From: an uncultured Acidobacteriaceae bacterium
Lineage (GTDB): Bacteria > Acidobacteriota > Terriglobia > Terriglobales > Acidobacteriaceae
Assembly (NCBI GenBank): GCA_903828675.1
Contig: CAIKND010000084.1
Coordinates: forward strand, 1-44,879
Length of the DNA: 44,879 nucleotides
Direction: 5' to 3'
Both the position numbers and the translations under genes were made by a program. The notes beneath the pieces were generated by a model that was not told where the DNA came from, searched no databases, and saw only the letters and a list, made by a program, of their open reading frames with translations. Shown piece by piece: positions 24,660 through 32,475 of this stretch (positions within the stretch are counted from its first letter, which is position 1; each line of letters opens with the position of its first letter).

Positions 24660-24694
24660 ATATTCCATCAAAGCTATATATTCCGTCAAGGTTA
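24660..24694 (-). promoter_or_regulatory. Tandem 17-bp direct repeat before higB
   Basis: ATATTCCATCAAAGCTA and ATATTCCGTCAAGGTTA match at 14 of 17 positions with an 18-nt period, directly before the toxin ATG. The minus strand reads TTGACG at 24683-24688 or nearby, a possible -35 element. The repeats are likely binding sites for the antitoxin-toxin complex. Confidence 0.4.
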
Positions 24695-24710
24695 TTTTCG
24701 AGGGCCGAGA

Positions 24711-25262
24711 TCAGAATTGCCTGGAAGCGACGACCTTATTGAGCTTTTCAGCAATTTCGTCTGCTTCCCTCATCAGATTGAATATCTCCTCTTTGATCTC
24801 CGCATAACGCTTCCACTCGACAGGAAACATTTCTTCAGGCCGTTTGAGATTTACCTCGGTAGCTTTGCTGAGGTAGGAAGCGATCAATCGGGATTTCTCT
24901 TCAAAGGAGTTGTTCTGCAACGGCATTTCCCTAAGATAAACTTCCCAGTCCTTTGACCCTTTCTTCGAGTTACAGGCACGGCAGCAAGGGACAAGATTGC
25001 CGAGTTGACGCCCAAAGCCGCGCAATTTCTCATCCTTAACCAATCCAATGAGATGATCCCAGGTATCAGCATGCGACCCGCAATAAACGCATCTCAAATC
25101 ATCAGGATTCTGGCCGAGAATTCGAAGTGCTGCGTCAAGAGCCACCTCATCGTACTTATCCACAGGGGCGATGGCCGAGGCGAAGGCGTGATTTATCGTT
25201 GTCTTCCGCTTACGGATTATTGAGTACGAAGTAAGGTGTGATTTGATGCTCTGTTTCTTCAT
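24711..25262 (-). CDS. HNH endonuclease
   Basis: This 183-residue protein has an HNH/treble-clef module in the middle: CVYCGSHADTWDHLIGL gives the first zinc cysteines and the catalytic DH, and LGNLVPCCRACNSKKG the Asn and second Cys pair. The C-terminal third is charged and helical (EIKEEIFNLMREADEIAEKLNK). Base composition is visibly more AT-rich than feoB or recN, which suggests acquisition. AGGGG lies about 8 nt before the ATG. Together with the HigBA pair it forms a small accessory patch between two core genes. A role in defence or DNA mobility is only inferred. Confidence 0.82.
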   Translation of the reverse strand: MKKQSIKSHLTSYSIIRKRKTTINHAFASAIAPVDKYDEVALDAALRILGQNPDDLRCVYCGSHADTWDHLIGLVKDEKLRGFGRQLGNLVPCCRACNSKKGSKDWEVYLREMPLQNNSFEEKSRLIASYLSKATEVNLKRPEEMFPVEWKRYAEIKEEIFNLMREADEIAEKLNKVVASRQF

Positions 25263-25358
25263 ATCTAAGCCCCTACATCGAACACTCGATATTAGAAGGG
25301 ATTGGTCAACTGGTCATGTACCCACAGACACAAGCGCCTTCAAGGCGGAGGTAATCGC

Positions 25359-27131
25359 TTATCGACTGCTGGCGATCATTTGGGCGGCGTGTTGGAGGCT
25401 GGTTTCGGTGACGGTGGCGCCGGAGACCATGCGGGCTACTTCGTGGGTGCGGGCGCGGTCGTCGAGGACGCGGATCTGGGTTTTAGTGCGGCCGTCGGAC
25501 TCGCGCTTTTCTACGACGAGATGCTGGTCGGCGAAGGCGGCGATCTGAGGCAGATGGGTGACGCAAAGGACCTGCTGGCCGCGGCTGAGGGACTTGAGCT
25601 TGTGGCCAACCGCCTCGGCGGCGCGGCCTCCGATGCCGATGTCGATTTCGTCGAAGACCAGAGTGCGGGGGGTGGGGGATTTGGTCTTGGGCTTGGCTGC
25701 GGCCTCTTCGACCGTGACTTTGAGGGCGAGCATGACGCGGGACATTTCGCCGCCGGAGGCGATTTCCGTAAGGGGCTTGAGTGGCTCGCCGGGGTTGGTG
25801 GAGATGCGGCATTCGACGACATCCCAACCGGTGGAGGTCCAGTGGGCGGTGTCTGAAGTACTTCCGTCGGGGGCTAAAGCCCGCGTTGATTCTGTCGACT
25901 TTATGCGGGGGTTGAAACCCCCGCCTCCCTCCGAATGAAGTACTTCGGCGGAGTGGACGGCGACTTCGAACTTGACCTTCATGGCGAGCGAGTTGATCTG
26001 GGCTTCAGACAGCCTGGCAAGCCTGGCGGCGGCGGCTTTACGCTCGGCGGTGAGCGCGGAGGCGGCGGTGCGATAGGCCGCGGCAGCGGAAGCGAGGGCG
26101 ATGCGCAGTGTCTTGAGGATCTCTTCGCGGTCTTCGACTTCGGCCAGCTTCTGGGTTACGTCCGCGCCGAAGGCGATGACTTCAGCAACGGTATGGCCGT
26201 ACTTGCGCTTGAGGCGGTCGAGCAGGGCGAGGCGGTCTTCGATTTCGGCGAGACGCTCAGGAGAGGCGTTGATGCCTTCGGCGTAGTCGCGAAGTGTGGC
26301 GGCGACATCGCCGAGGGTGGCGCGGGCGCTAGCTACCTGTTGCACGGCGTCGGCGAATCGGTTGTCGTAGCGGGCCAGCTCTTCAACGTTGCGGAGGGAT
26401 GCGCGGAGAGCGACTTCAGCGGAGGCTCCACCTTCGTAAAGCTGATCGAAGGCGCCCATGGCGGCGGCGTAGAGCTTTTCGGCGTTGGCGAGGACGCGCT
26501 TCTCGGTTTCGAGGTCGTCGTCTTCTCCAGGCACCAGGTGTGCAGCTTCAATTTCCTTGCGCTGATAGCTCCAGAGATCGACCATGCGGAGACGGTCCTG
26601 CTCACCCTGGAGCAGGTCGTTGAGCTTGTTCTGCGCGGCATGCCAGCTTGCATACGCTTCGGCGACTGCGTCGGTGGAGATGGAGGCGAAGCGGTCGAGG
26701 AGAACGCGCTGCTGGGCCTGATCGAAGCTGGTGAGGGTCTCTGTCTGGGCGTGAACGAGGGCGAGCTCAGGGGCAAGCTGCTTGAGCACCGCGACGGTGG
26801 CGGGCTGGTTGTTGACGAAGACGCGGCCCTTGCCGGTGGAGAGAATTTCACGGCGGAGAATGATCTCGTGGCCTTCGGCGTCGATGCCGTTTTCTTCGAG
26901 GACGGCTTCAGCGCCGGGAGTGGATTCGAAGACGCAGGCGACGACGGCTTTGTCTGCGCCATGGCGAACAACTTCCACAGAGGACTTGCCGCCCATGAGG
27001 AGGGCGAGCGCATCGACGAGGATGGACTTGCCTGCTCCGGTTTCGCCGGTGAGGAGGTTCAGGCCAGGGCCGAGGACGGCGATGGCGTGATCGATGACGG
27101 CATAATTTTCAGCGCGCAGCTCGACGAGCAT
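25359..27131 (-). CDS. recN: DNA repair protein RecN
   Basis: This 590-residue SMC-like ATPase acts in double-strand break repair. Walker A GETGAGKS is at 29-36. A long coiled-coil region follows in the middle. The ABC signature ASGGEMSRVMLAL and Walker B TLVFDEIDIGIGG lie in the C-terminal third. The frame runs 56 residues further upstream, but the ATG at 27131 gives the conserved start MLVELRAENYAVID. GGAGG lies 11 nt before it. Residues of about 395-427 are encoded by a palindromic repeat (25854-25946) inserted in frame in a loop before the signature region, which makes the protein slightly long. Confidence 0.94.
   Translation of the reverse strand: MLVELRAENYAVIDHAIAVLGPGLNLLTGETGAGKSILVDALALLMGGKSSVEVVRHGADKAVVACVFESTPGAEAVLEENGIDAEGHEIILRREILSTGKGRVFVNNQPATVAVLKQLAPELALVHAQTETLTSFDQAQQRVLLDRFASISTDAVAEAYASWHAAQNKLNDLLQGEQDRLRMVDLWSYQRKEIEAAHLVPGEDDDLETEKRVLANAEKLYAAAMGAFDQLYEGGASAEVALRASLRNVEELARYDNRFADAVQQVASARATLGDVAATLRDYAEGINASPERLAEIEDRLALLDRLKRKYGHTVAEVIAFGADVTQKLAEVEDREEILKTLRIALASAAAAYRTAASALTAERKAAAARLARLSEAQINSLAMKVKFEVAVHSAEVLHSEGGGGFNPRIKSTESTRALAPDGSTSDTAHWTSTGWDVVECRISTNPGEPLKPLTEIASGGEMSRVMLALKVTVEEAAAKPKTKSPTPRTLVFDEIDIGIGGRAAEAVGHKLKSLSRGQQVLCVTHLPQIAAFADQHLVVEKRESDGRTKTQIRVLDDRARTHEVARMVSGATVTETSLQHAAQMIASSR
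25854..25946. repeat. Palindromic repeat inside recN
   Basis: The segment is bounded by identical TGAAGTACTTC boxes (25854-25864 and 25936-25946), 82 bp apart. Inside are two hairpins: GGGCT-AA-AGCCC (25871-25882) and the perfect GCGGGGGTT-GA-AACCCCCGC (25905-25924). Hairpins of the 'gggctaaagccc' type also occur at 41725-41740 in intergenic DNA. The repeat is translated without a stop within recN. Confidence 0.75.
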
Positions 27132-27438
27132 CTTGGAGCGGACCTCCCGAAGTGGGGACGGTAGTTGGTGATCATGCTTTCCCACCGTTGCGACGAAAAG
27201 GTGTCGCAAGAATGGGACACAGAGCGTTTGTGGGAATCTTACCTTAACGATGCGCTCAAAAATGCACATCAGAGGACGTGGGGTACCCGGTATCTTCAAA
27301 GTTTAGCGGCTGTTGCGGACCGCCATGAGCGCAACGGCAATCCGAGCGCAGCATAGCATGAATGGCGGGTTTTGGTGCCTAGGGAGCCTGCAGCGCGGGC
27401 CGTGGGGGACCATATCTGTAACTTGGGAGGCTGACCTG

Positions 27439-27480
27439 ATGTCTGATACCGTTGATACTGAGGTGAAATGCCGATTTTAA
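27439..27480 (+). CDS. Possible 13-residue leader peptide before tolQ
   Basis: ATG at 27439 with GGGAGG 8 nt upstream opens a 13-codon frame, MSDTVDTEVKCRF, that ends with TAA at 27478-27480. It overlaps the tolQ ATG (27468) in another frame. The tolQ ATG itself has its GAGGTG only 2 nt away, which is too close to be efficient, so translation of the short frame may deliver ribosomes to tolQ. Whether the peptide has a role is unknown. Confidence 0.4.
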   Translation: MSDTVDTEVKCRF

Positions 27481-28268
27481 CTGCTGCTTTTGTTTATTTC
27501 ATACAGTCTGACAACGGCGCGGGTCAGCCGGTCACGACGGGGTTCAGCGCGCTGGCGGAGATGATCAGCAACATCGGTCCGGTTGCGGTGGGCGTGATGG
27601 TGCTACTGCTGTTTTCCAGCTTGTACTCATGGACGGTGATCTTCGGCAAGATTTCAACGTTCAGCAAGGCGACCAAGGACAGCAAGCGGTTTATCCGGGC
27701 ATTCCGGAAAGCGACGCGGCTGCAGGAGATTGCGGCTCTGACAAGCGACTGCGCAGCCAGCCCCCTGGCGCAGGTGTTCGAAGACGTATACGAGACATAC
27801 AAGCGGCAGACGGGCGGCTCGGGACCACCGCGCAACCTGGTTCCGCTGGAGCGTACGGCGCAGACGGCCACGAGCGAGGCTGTAACCAGCCTGGAGCGGC
27901 GGATGACATGGCTTGCGACCATCGCGGCCGTGAGTCCGTTTGTGGGCCTGTTCGGCACGGTGATGGGCGTCGTGGACGCGTTTCACGGGTTGGGAACGGC
28001 AGGATCGGCAACGCTGCGGGCAGTGGCTCCGGGCATCTCAGAGGCGCTGATTACGACGGCGGCGGGGCTGTTTGTGGCCGTGCCGGCGGTGGTGGCGTAC
28101 AACCAGTTCTCAGCGCGGATCAGAGTGTTTGCCTCAGCGATCGACGATTTCTGCCGGGAACTGCTGAACTCGCTGGAGGAGATTCCGGTGCGGGCAGCCG
28201 CACCACCAACGCCTCGCGCGGTTGGAGCGGATATCCCCCGGGAGGCGGAACGTGGCGTTTACAAGTAG
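27468..28268 (+). CDS. tolQ: Tol-Pal system proton channel subunit TolQ (MotA/TolQ/ExbB family)
   Basis: This 266-residue inner-membrane protein has three predicted transmembrane segments, at about 35-57, then VSPFVGLFGTVMGVVDAF and ISEALITTAAGLFVAVPAVV in the C-terminal half, which are the family hallmarks. With TolR it uses the proton gradient to power TolA. It is the first gene of tolQ-tolR-tolA-tolB-pal-cpoB, so TolQ is favoured over ExbB. Its end overlaps the tolR start. Confidence 0.9.
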   Translation: MPILTAAFVYFIQSDNGAGQPVTTGFSALAEMISNIGPVAVGVMVLLLFSSLYSWTVIFGKISTFSKATKDSKRFIRAFRKATRLQEIAALTSDCAASPLAQVFEDVYETYKRQTGGSGPPRNLVPLERTAQTATSEAVTSLERRMTWLATIAAVSPFVGLFGTVMGVVDAFHGLGTAGSATLRAVAPGISEALITTAAGLFVAVPAVVAYNQFSARIRVFASAIDDFCRELLNSLEEIPVRAAAPPTPRAVGADIPREAERGVYK

Positions 28269-28689
28269 CAGCGGCCAGACCCGGAGTTCGCTGGCGGAGA
28301 TCAACATTACGCCGCTGGTGGACGTGGTGCTGGTGCTTCTGGTGATCTTCATGATTACGGCGCCGGTGCTGCAGTCGGGAATTGAAGTGGCGGTGCCGAA
28401 GACGCGCACGGTGAAAGAGATTACCGAGCAACGGCTGGTAGTGACGATCAATCACGATCAGGAGGTCTTCCTTGGCGATCAGCCAGTCAACATCCACGAC
28501 CTGGCGCAGCGGTTGCATCAGGCGGGAGCGGACCCGGCCAGCCAGGTGATTTATCTGCGTGCGGACCAGAGCGTGCCGTTCGGCGCCTTCGCGACGGTGA
28601 TGGATGCGGTGAAGCAGGCGGGAATTACCAACGTGTCGATTGTGACGCAGCCGCTGGATACGAAGAGTTCCGCTGCGGGCGGGAATTAG
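28252..28689 (+). CDS. tolR: Tol-Pal system protein TolR (ExbD family)
   Basis: This 145-residue protein has one N-terminal membrane helix preceded by LAEINITPLVDVVLVLLVIF, where the Asp of PLVD is the conserved proton-carrying residue. The periplasmic domain follows with the usual VSVTINHDQEV-like and VIYLRADQSVPFG segments (here LVVTINHDQEVFLGD). GTG at 28252 is chosen because GGGAGG lies 7 nt before it; the frame is open a further 10 codons. It overlaps the end of tolQ by 17 nt. Confidence 0.9.
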   Translation: MAFTSSSGQTRSSLAEINITPLVDVVLVLLVIFMITAPVLQSGIEVAVPKTRTVKEITEQRLVVTINHDQEVFLGDQPVNIHDLAQRLHQAGADPASQVIYLRADQSVPFGAFATVMDAVKQAGITNVSIVTQPLDTKSSAAGGN

Positions 28690-28737
28690 CGGAGTTGGGA
28701 TAAGGCTTTAGGGTTCCGGCCCCTAAGGAGCGATGAT

Positions 28738-28860
28738 CTTTCCCACCCTTCGCAAAAAGCGCGAAGGATGGGGCACGGAGGCGGTTCGTGAGTCCGACGA
28801 GAAAGAGCAACCGCAGGTCCTTCGACTCCCTTCGCTTCGCTGCGGTCGCTCAGGATGACA
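28738..28860 (+). repeat. Third module of the composite repeat, between tolR and tolA
   Basis: TTCCCACCCTTCGC-AAAA-GCGCGAAGGATGGGG forms a hairpin and is followed by CACGGAGGCGG and GCAACCGCAGGTCC. The same order occurs at about 10998-11085 and in inverted orientation at about 104-225. A CTTCGACTCC...CGCTCAGGATGACA tail follows. It sits inside the tol operon, so it is probably transcribed and could act as a stem-loop affecting tolA expression. Confidence 0.65.
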
Positions 28861-28930
28861 GCTCGATTGTTGGTGACGACAGCGCGTTTGATGAAAGTAA
28901 CGATTTTGTGAACAATTTTCGGACGAGAGC

Positions 28931-29728
28931 ATGAGCGCGGTTTTGGAGGGCGTAGAGCACCTTGAGCGAGAGCTGACACCGGAGCCGATAGCGGGCCCGG
29001 CGGTCGGATCGCTCGTGCTCCACGGCGTTTTGCTTGCGTCCATTGTTTCTTATGGACTGTTGAGCGGGCTTTTCCATTCCAGTTTTTGGGGCAACAAGGG
29101 CGCCGGTGGAGCCATGCAGGTGAACCTGGTGAGCAATGCCCTTCCCTTGCCCGCCGATCAGCCTGTGAACCAGAATGTGCTGGCCACAGAGACTCCAAGC
29201 CAGGCACCGGCGGAACCGAGCCCCAAGGAAAAGCAGGCGGTTGACGAGAAGGCGATTCCGATCCTGGGCAAGCAGAAGCCAAAGCAGATGCCAATCCAGA
29301 AGACGCAGCAGCACCAGCAGCAGCCAACGAAAGACAACCTGGCACGTTATGGAGAGCAATCGGGATCGTCGATGCCGCGACAGACGATGCCGCAGAACGC
29401 ATCGAATGGACCTGCCGCGGTGGGAGATGGGGATTTCGCCAGCAAGTACGGGTGGTACGTGGACCAGATCAACCGAAAGATGGCAACCAGCTGGTTCAAA
29501 CAGGAGGTTGATCCGCGGACACCGCGGGGCACACGCGTTTACATATTCTTCACGATCCAGCGCAACGGCAGCCTGGAAGCAAACGATGTGAAAGTGGATC
29601 AGGCGAGCGGAAGCCCGACGCTGAACCGTTCATGCCTGAATGGAGCAAAGCGCGTGGATACATTCGGATCGCTGCCATCCGCTTATAACTCAAGCACTTT
29701 GAAGGTGTCTTATTACTGTGAATACTAA
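28931..29728 (+). CDS. tolA: TolA/TonB-like energy transducer
   Basis: This 265-residue protein has a short cytoplasmic N-terminus, one membrane helix at about 27-50, a Pro/Gln/Lys-rich extended periplasmic linker (about 70-165), and a C-terminal TonB/TolA-type domain starting at SKYGWYVDQINRKMATSW. TolA links the TolQR motor to TolB and Pal at the outer membrane. Sequence alone does not separate TolA from TonB, but its place between tolR and tolB supports TolA. The linker is shorter than in E. coli TolA. The preceding 240 nt include a repeat. Confidence 0.82.
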   Translation: MSAVLEGVEHLERELTPEPIAGPAVGSLVLHGVLLASIVSYGLLSGLFHSSFWGNKGAGGAMQVNLVSNALPLPADQPVNQNVLATETPSQAPAEPSPKEKQAVDEKAIPILGKQKPKQMPIQKTQQHQQQPTKDNLARYGEQSGSSMPRQTMPQNASNGPAAVGDGDFASKYGWYVDQINRKMATSWFKQEVDPRTPRGTRVYIFFTIQRNGSLEANDVKVDQASGSPTLNRSCLNGAKRVDTFGSLPSAYNSSTLKVSYYCEY

Positions 29729-29810
29729 CGATTGGCCGCGTTCAGCGTCCTGCACTAAGGGCATGGCGCGGGAACGCGCGGGTTGTGTAAGAGGAAGGAT
29801 TGTTCATCGC

Positions 29811-31157
29811 ATGAAGGGACTTCTACGGCTTTTGCCGCTTTGTTTGCTTTCTCTTGTATACGTTTCGACAGCGCAACTGGCCGCCCAGGACTGGGTGCAT
29901 ACCGGAACGAATCTGGGCAACACGCGGATTCGTTTGGCGGCAGCGGACTTTAAGCCGGTGGGGGACGATGCGCAGACGCCGGCGCTGAAGGCTGTTTTTG
30001 ACGCAACGCTCTATAGCGACCTGTCGAATGGAGGCATCTTCGACCTGGTGTCAAAGAGCCTGGCACCGCAGGCGATGCCGGGCGCGCCGCAAGAGATGGT
30101 GATGGGGCAGTGGTCCGCGGCTCCCGCCAATGCGGCCATGGTAGCGTTTGGGGCGCTCTCCGCGAACGGCGGGCGGCTGTCGGTGTACGGGTGGCTGTTT
30201 GACACGCGCAATCCCGGCAACCCGCAGGTACTGAGCAAGCAGTACAACGAAGCAGCCAGCGAGGACATGGCGCGGACGGTGGCGCACCGTTTTGCGGACG
30301 AGATCATTTATCGGCTGGGCGGCGGCATCAACGGCATTGCTGAAACGAAGATCTACTTTGTGAGTTCGCGCTCCGGGTCGAAAGAGATCTGGGCGATGGA
30401 TTACGACGGGCAGAACCAGCACCAGGTCACACACCTCGGCGCTATTTCGCTTTCGCCGCGCGTGTCCCCGGACAACTCGCGAGTCGCGTTTGCGTCGCTG
30501 GGCAAGGAAGGATGGGCCATCCGCATGTATTCGCTGGAGTTGGGTCGGATGGTGAGCTTTCCAGGAGGCTCGGCAGGCGGCAGCAATCTAACGCCGGCGT
30601 GGTCCTCCGATGGGACGAAGATCGCGTTCTCGTCTTCGCGGTCGGGCGATCCGGAGATATGGGTAGCAAATGCGAACGGGGGCGATCTGCATCGGCTTAC
30701 CACCTTTCGCGGGCCGGACGTGGCTCCAGTGTGGAATCCGCGCACCAACTCGCAACTGGCGTGGGTAAGCGGGCGAACCAAGCTGCCGCAGATTTATGTC
30801 ATGGACCAGGATGGCGCCAATATCCAGCGCATGACCGACAGCGGGTATGCGGTATCGCCGTCGTGGGCTCCGAACGGCGGGCTGCTGGCTTTCAGTTGGA
30901 ATCGCAAGTACGGGCCGGGCGATCCGGGCGGGCAAGACATCTATGTATTTGAGATTGCGAGCATGCACTGGCTGCAGGTGACACATGAATCGGGCAGCAA
31001 CGACTATCCCTCGTGGGCACCGGATGGGCGGCACATTGTTTTCCAGAGAACAGTGGGCAAATTTGCACAAATATGGACTATGCTGGCTGACGGGACGGAC
31101 CAGCACCAGCTAACGCGCACGGGCGACAACTCGATGCCCAACTGGAGTTGGAAGTAA
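29811..31157 (+). CDS. tolB: Tol-Pal system periplasmic beta-propeller TolB
   Basis: This 448-residue protein has a signal peptide (MKGLLRLLPLCLLSLVYVS to about AQLAAQ), an N-terminal alpha/beta domain and a C-terminal six-bladed propeller. Repeated WD40-like/PD40 motifs are visible, for example SPDNSRVAFAS, SSDGTKIAFSSSRSG, WAPNGGLLAFSW and WAPDGRHIVFQR. It binds Pal and is released by TolA. The frame is open upstream into tolA, but the ATG at 29811 puts the signal peptide at the start. GAGGAAGG is 12 nt before it. Confidence 0.93.
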   Translation: MKGLLRLLPLCLLSLVYVSTAQLAAQDWVHTGTNLGNTRIRLAAADFKPVGDDAQTPALKAVFDATLYSDLSNGGIFDLVSKSLAPQAMPGAPQEMVMGQWSAAPANAAMVAFGALSANGGRLSVYGWLFDTRNPGNPQVLSKQYNEAASEDMARTVAHRFADEIIYRLGGGINGIAETKIYFVSSRSGSKEIWAMDYDGQNQHQVTHLGAISLSPRVSPDNSRVAFASLGKEGWAIRMYSLELGRMVSFPGGSAGGSNLTPAWSSDGTKIAFSSSRSGDPEIWVANANGGDLHRLTTFRGPDVAPVWNPRTNSQLAWVSGRTKLPQIYVMDQDGANIQRMTDSGYAVSPSWAPNGGLLAFSWNRKYGPGDPGGQDIYVFEIASMHWLQVTHESGSNDYPSWAPDGRHIVFQRTVGKFAQIWTMLADGTDQHQLTRTGDNSMPNWSWK

Positions 31158-31505
31158 ACCGGGGTGAATGGCGGCGTGAGCGCGGTCACATAGTTTAGCG
31201 CTTATCCGGAATTCATGGGCTATGATTTTATGGTTGCTGAAATCAGACGGCGGATTGCGCCGAATGTTGGAGGCAGAGCGGAACGGACGTTGAGCATTTC
31301 TTGCCAATTCAGTATGCTAAGCGGGCCTAAGACAATAACGTTTTCCGGATGGATACCGATCAGAGCTATTGTGTACCAGTCCATCGGACTATGCCCTTCT
31401 CAAGCGATGCGCGCAGGTAAGAACGGCTCGAGTGGTGGCGGTATACGGGCCAGAAAAGACCGGATCGGCCGGAAGATTTTTTCAAATTACGGAAGGAGTA
31501 ACACA
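31158..31505. other. tolB-pal intergenic region
   Basis: These 348 nt contain no supportable gene. They hold a candidate promoter (31290-31318) and the pal ribosome-binding site GGAAGGAG (31490-31497). Pal may therefore also be transcribed independently of the rest of the operon. Confidence 0.5.
31290..31318 (+). promoter_or_regulatory. Candidate pal promoter
   Basis: TTGAGC (31290-31295) and TATGCT (31313-31318) are separated by exactly 17 nt. Each matches the sigma-70 consensus at four or more of six positions. The leader to the pal start would be about 180 nt. This is inferred from sequence only. Confidence 0.4.
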
Positions 31506-32243
31506 TTGAACCGACGTAATCGCATTCTTGTACCTGTTTTCCTGCTTGTCGCCCTGGTAGCAGTTGCTGGTTGCAAAAAGAAACAGCCTCTACCGCAGGC
31601 ACCGCCTCCACCGCCCGTGGCCGCCGTAGCGCCGACAGCGCAACTGACAGCCACACCGACGGTTATCTCGGCCGGCGACCAGGTGCAACTTTCCTGGCGT
31701 ACGACTGACGCGACCACCGTGTCGATCGACGGCATCGGCGACGTACCCTCTTCGGGCGTGAAGACGGTGACCCCGACCGCTTCAACCACGTATCACCTGG
31801 TGGCTCGTGGCGAGGGTGGCTCGGCGGACGCATCAGCGCGCGTGACGGTGAATGCACCTCCAGCCGTGGTGGTTCCGACCAACACGATGAGTGCCGAAGA
31901 AGAGTTCAAGGCCAATGTGCAGGACATCTTCTTTGACTACGACACGTACGATGTGCGCGCCGACGCGCAGTCGACACTGGCAAAGGACGCCAGCTACCTG
32001 GTGAGCCATCCGAACGTGAAGGTCGTCATTGGCGGCTATTGCGACGAGCGTGGCTCGAACGAGTACAACCTGGCGCTGGGCCAGAACCGCGCCGATGCGG
32101 CCAAGAACGCTCTGGTCACGGCAGGCGTGGCGACAACGCGCATTCGCGTGGTTAGCTACGGCAAGGAAAAGCCGTTCTGCTCCGAGTCCACCGAAGAGTG
32201 CTGGCAGCAGAACCGCCGCGGCGGCCTCACGATGGACCGGTAG
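31506..32243 (+). CDS. pal: Peptidoglycan-associated lipoprotein Pal with extra Ig-like domain
   Basis: This 245-residue lipoprotein has a signal sequence ending in a lipobox (VAVAGC, Cys at about 22). A Pro-rich stretch follows. Residues of about 43-120 look like a bacterial Ig-like domain (PTAQLTATPTVISAGDQ... TTYHLVARG). The C-terminal OmpA-like domain (about 130-240) starts FFDYDTYDVR and has the GYCDERGSNEYNLALGQNRA peptidoglycan-binding motif. TTG at 31506 is chosen: it has GGAAGGAG 8 nt before it and starts the signal peptide. Typical Pal is shorter and lacks the Ig-like segment. Confidence 0.92.
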   Translation: MNRRNRILVPVFLLVALVAVAGCKKKQPLPQAPPPPPVAAVAPTAQLTATPTVISAGDQVQLSWRTTDATTVSIDGIGDVPSSGVKTVTPTASTTYHLVARGEGGSADASARVTVNAPPAVVVPTNTMSAEEEFKANVQDIFFDYDTYDVRADAQSTLAKDASYLVSHPNVKVVIGGYCDERGSNEYNLALGQNRADAAKNALVTAGVATTRIRVVSYGKEKPFCSESTEECWQQNRRGGLTMDR

Positions 32244-32324
32244 AAAAGACAGTGGGCAGTGATCCGCTGAATGAGAATGGCAACTCTGAGTCTCGTCAGT
32301 CTGGTTGCCTATCTCTTGGTTGAT

Positions 32325-32361
32325 GGGTTCCCAGGTCTCAAGGTCGAGACCTGGGGCACCC
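32325..32361. repeat. CCCAGGTCTC palindromic repeat
   Basis: CCCAGGTCTC-AAGGTC-GAGACCTGGG is a perfect 10-bp inverted repeat (32330-32339 and 32346-32355), extended by GGGT and ACCC outside. Another copy lies at 39674-39712 and a worn one at 23866-23905. It lies between pal and cpoB and could form a transcript hairpin. Confidence 0.7.
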
Positions 32362-32475
32362 GAAGCTGAATCTGGAAATCCAGACCGGCGCAACCGGGAC
32401 AAAGCAGTAGCATTGCGTGCGGCAGTCCCGCCAGATGGCGTGGCTGCCGCACGCTCTTGTTATCATGGGTGAGTT

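Noticed and set aside
25935..27164. Open frame of 409 codons opposite recN
   Set aside because: It is a shadow of recN caused by third-position GC bias.
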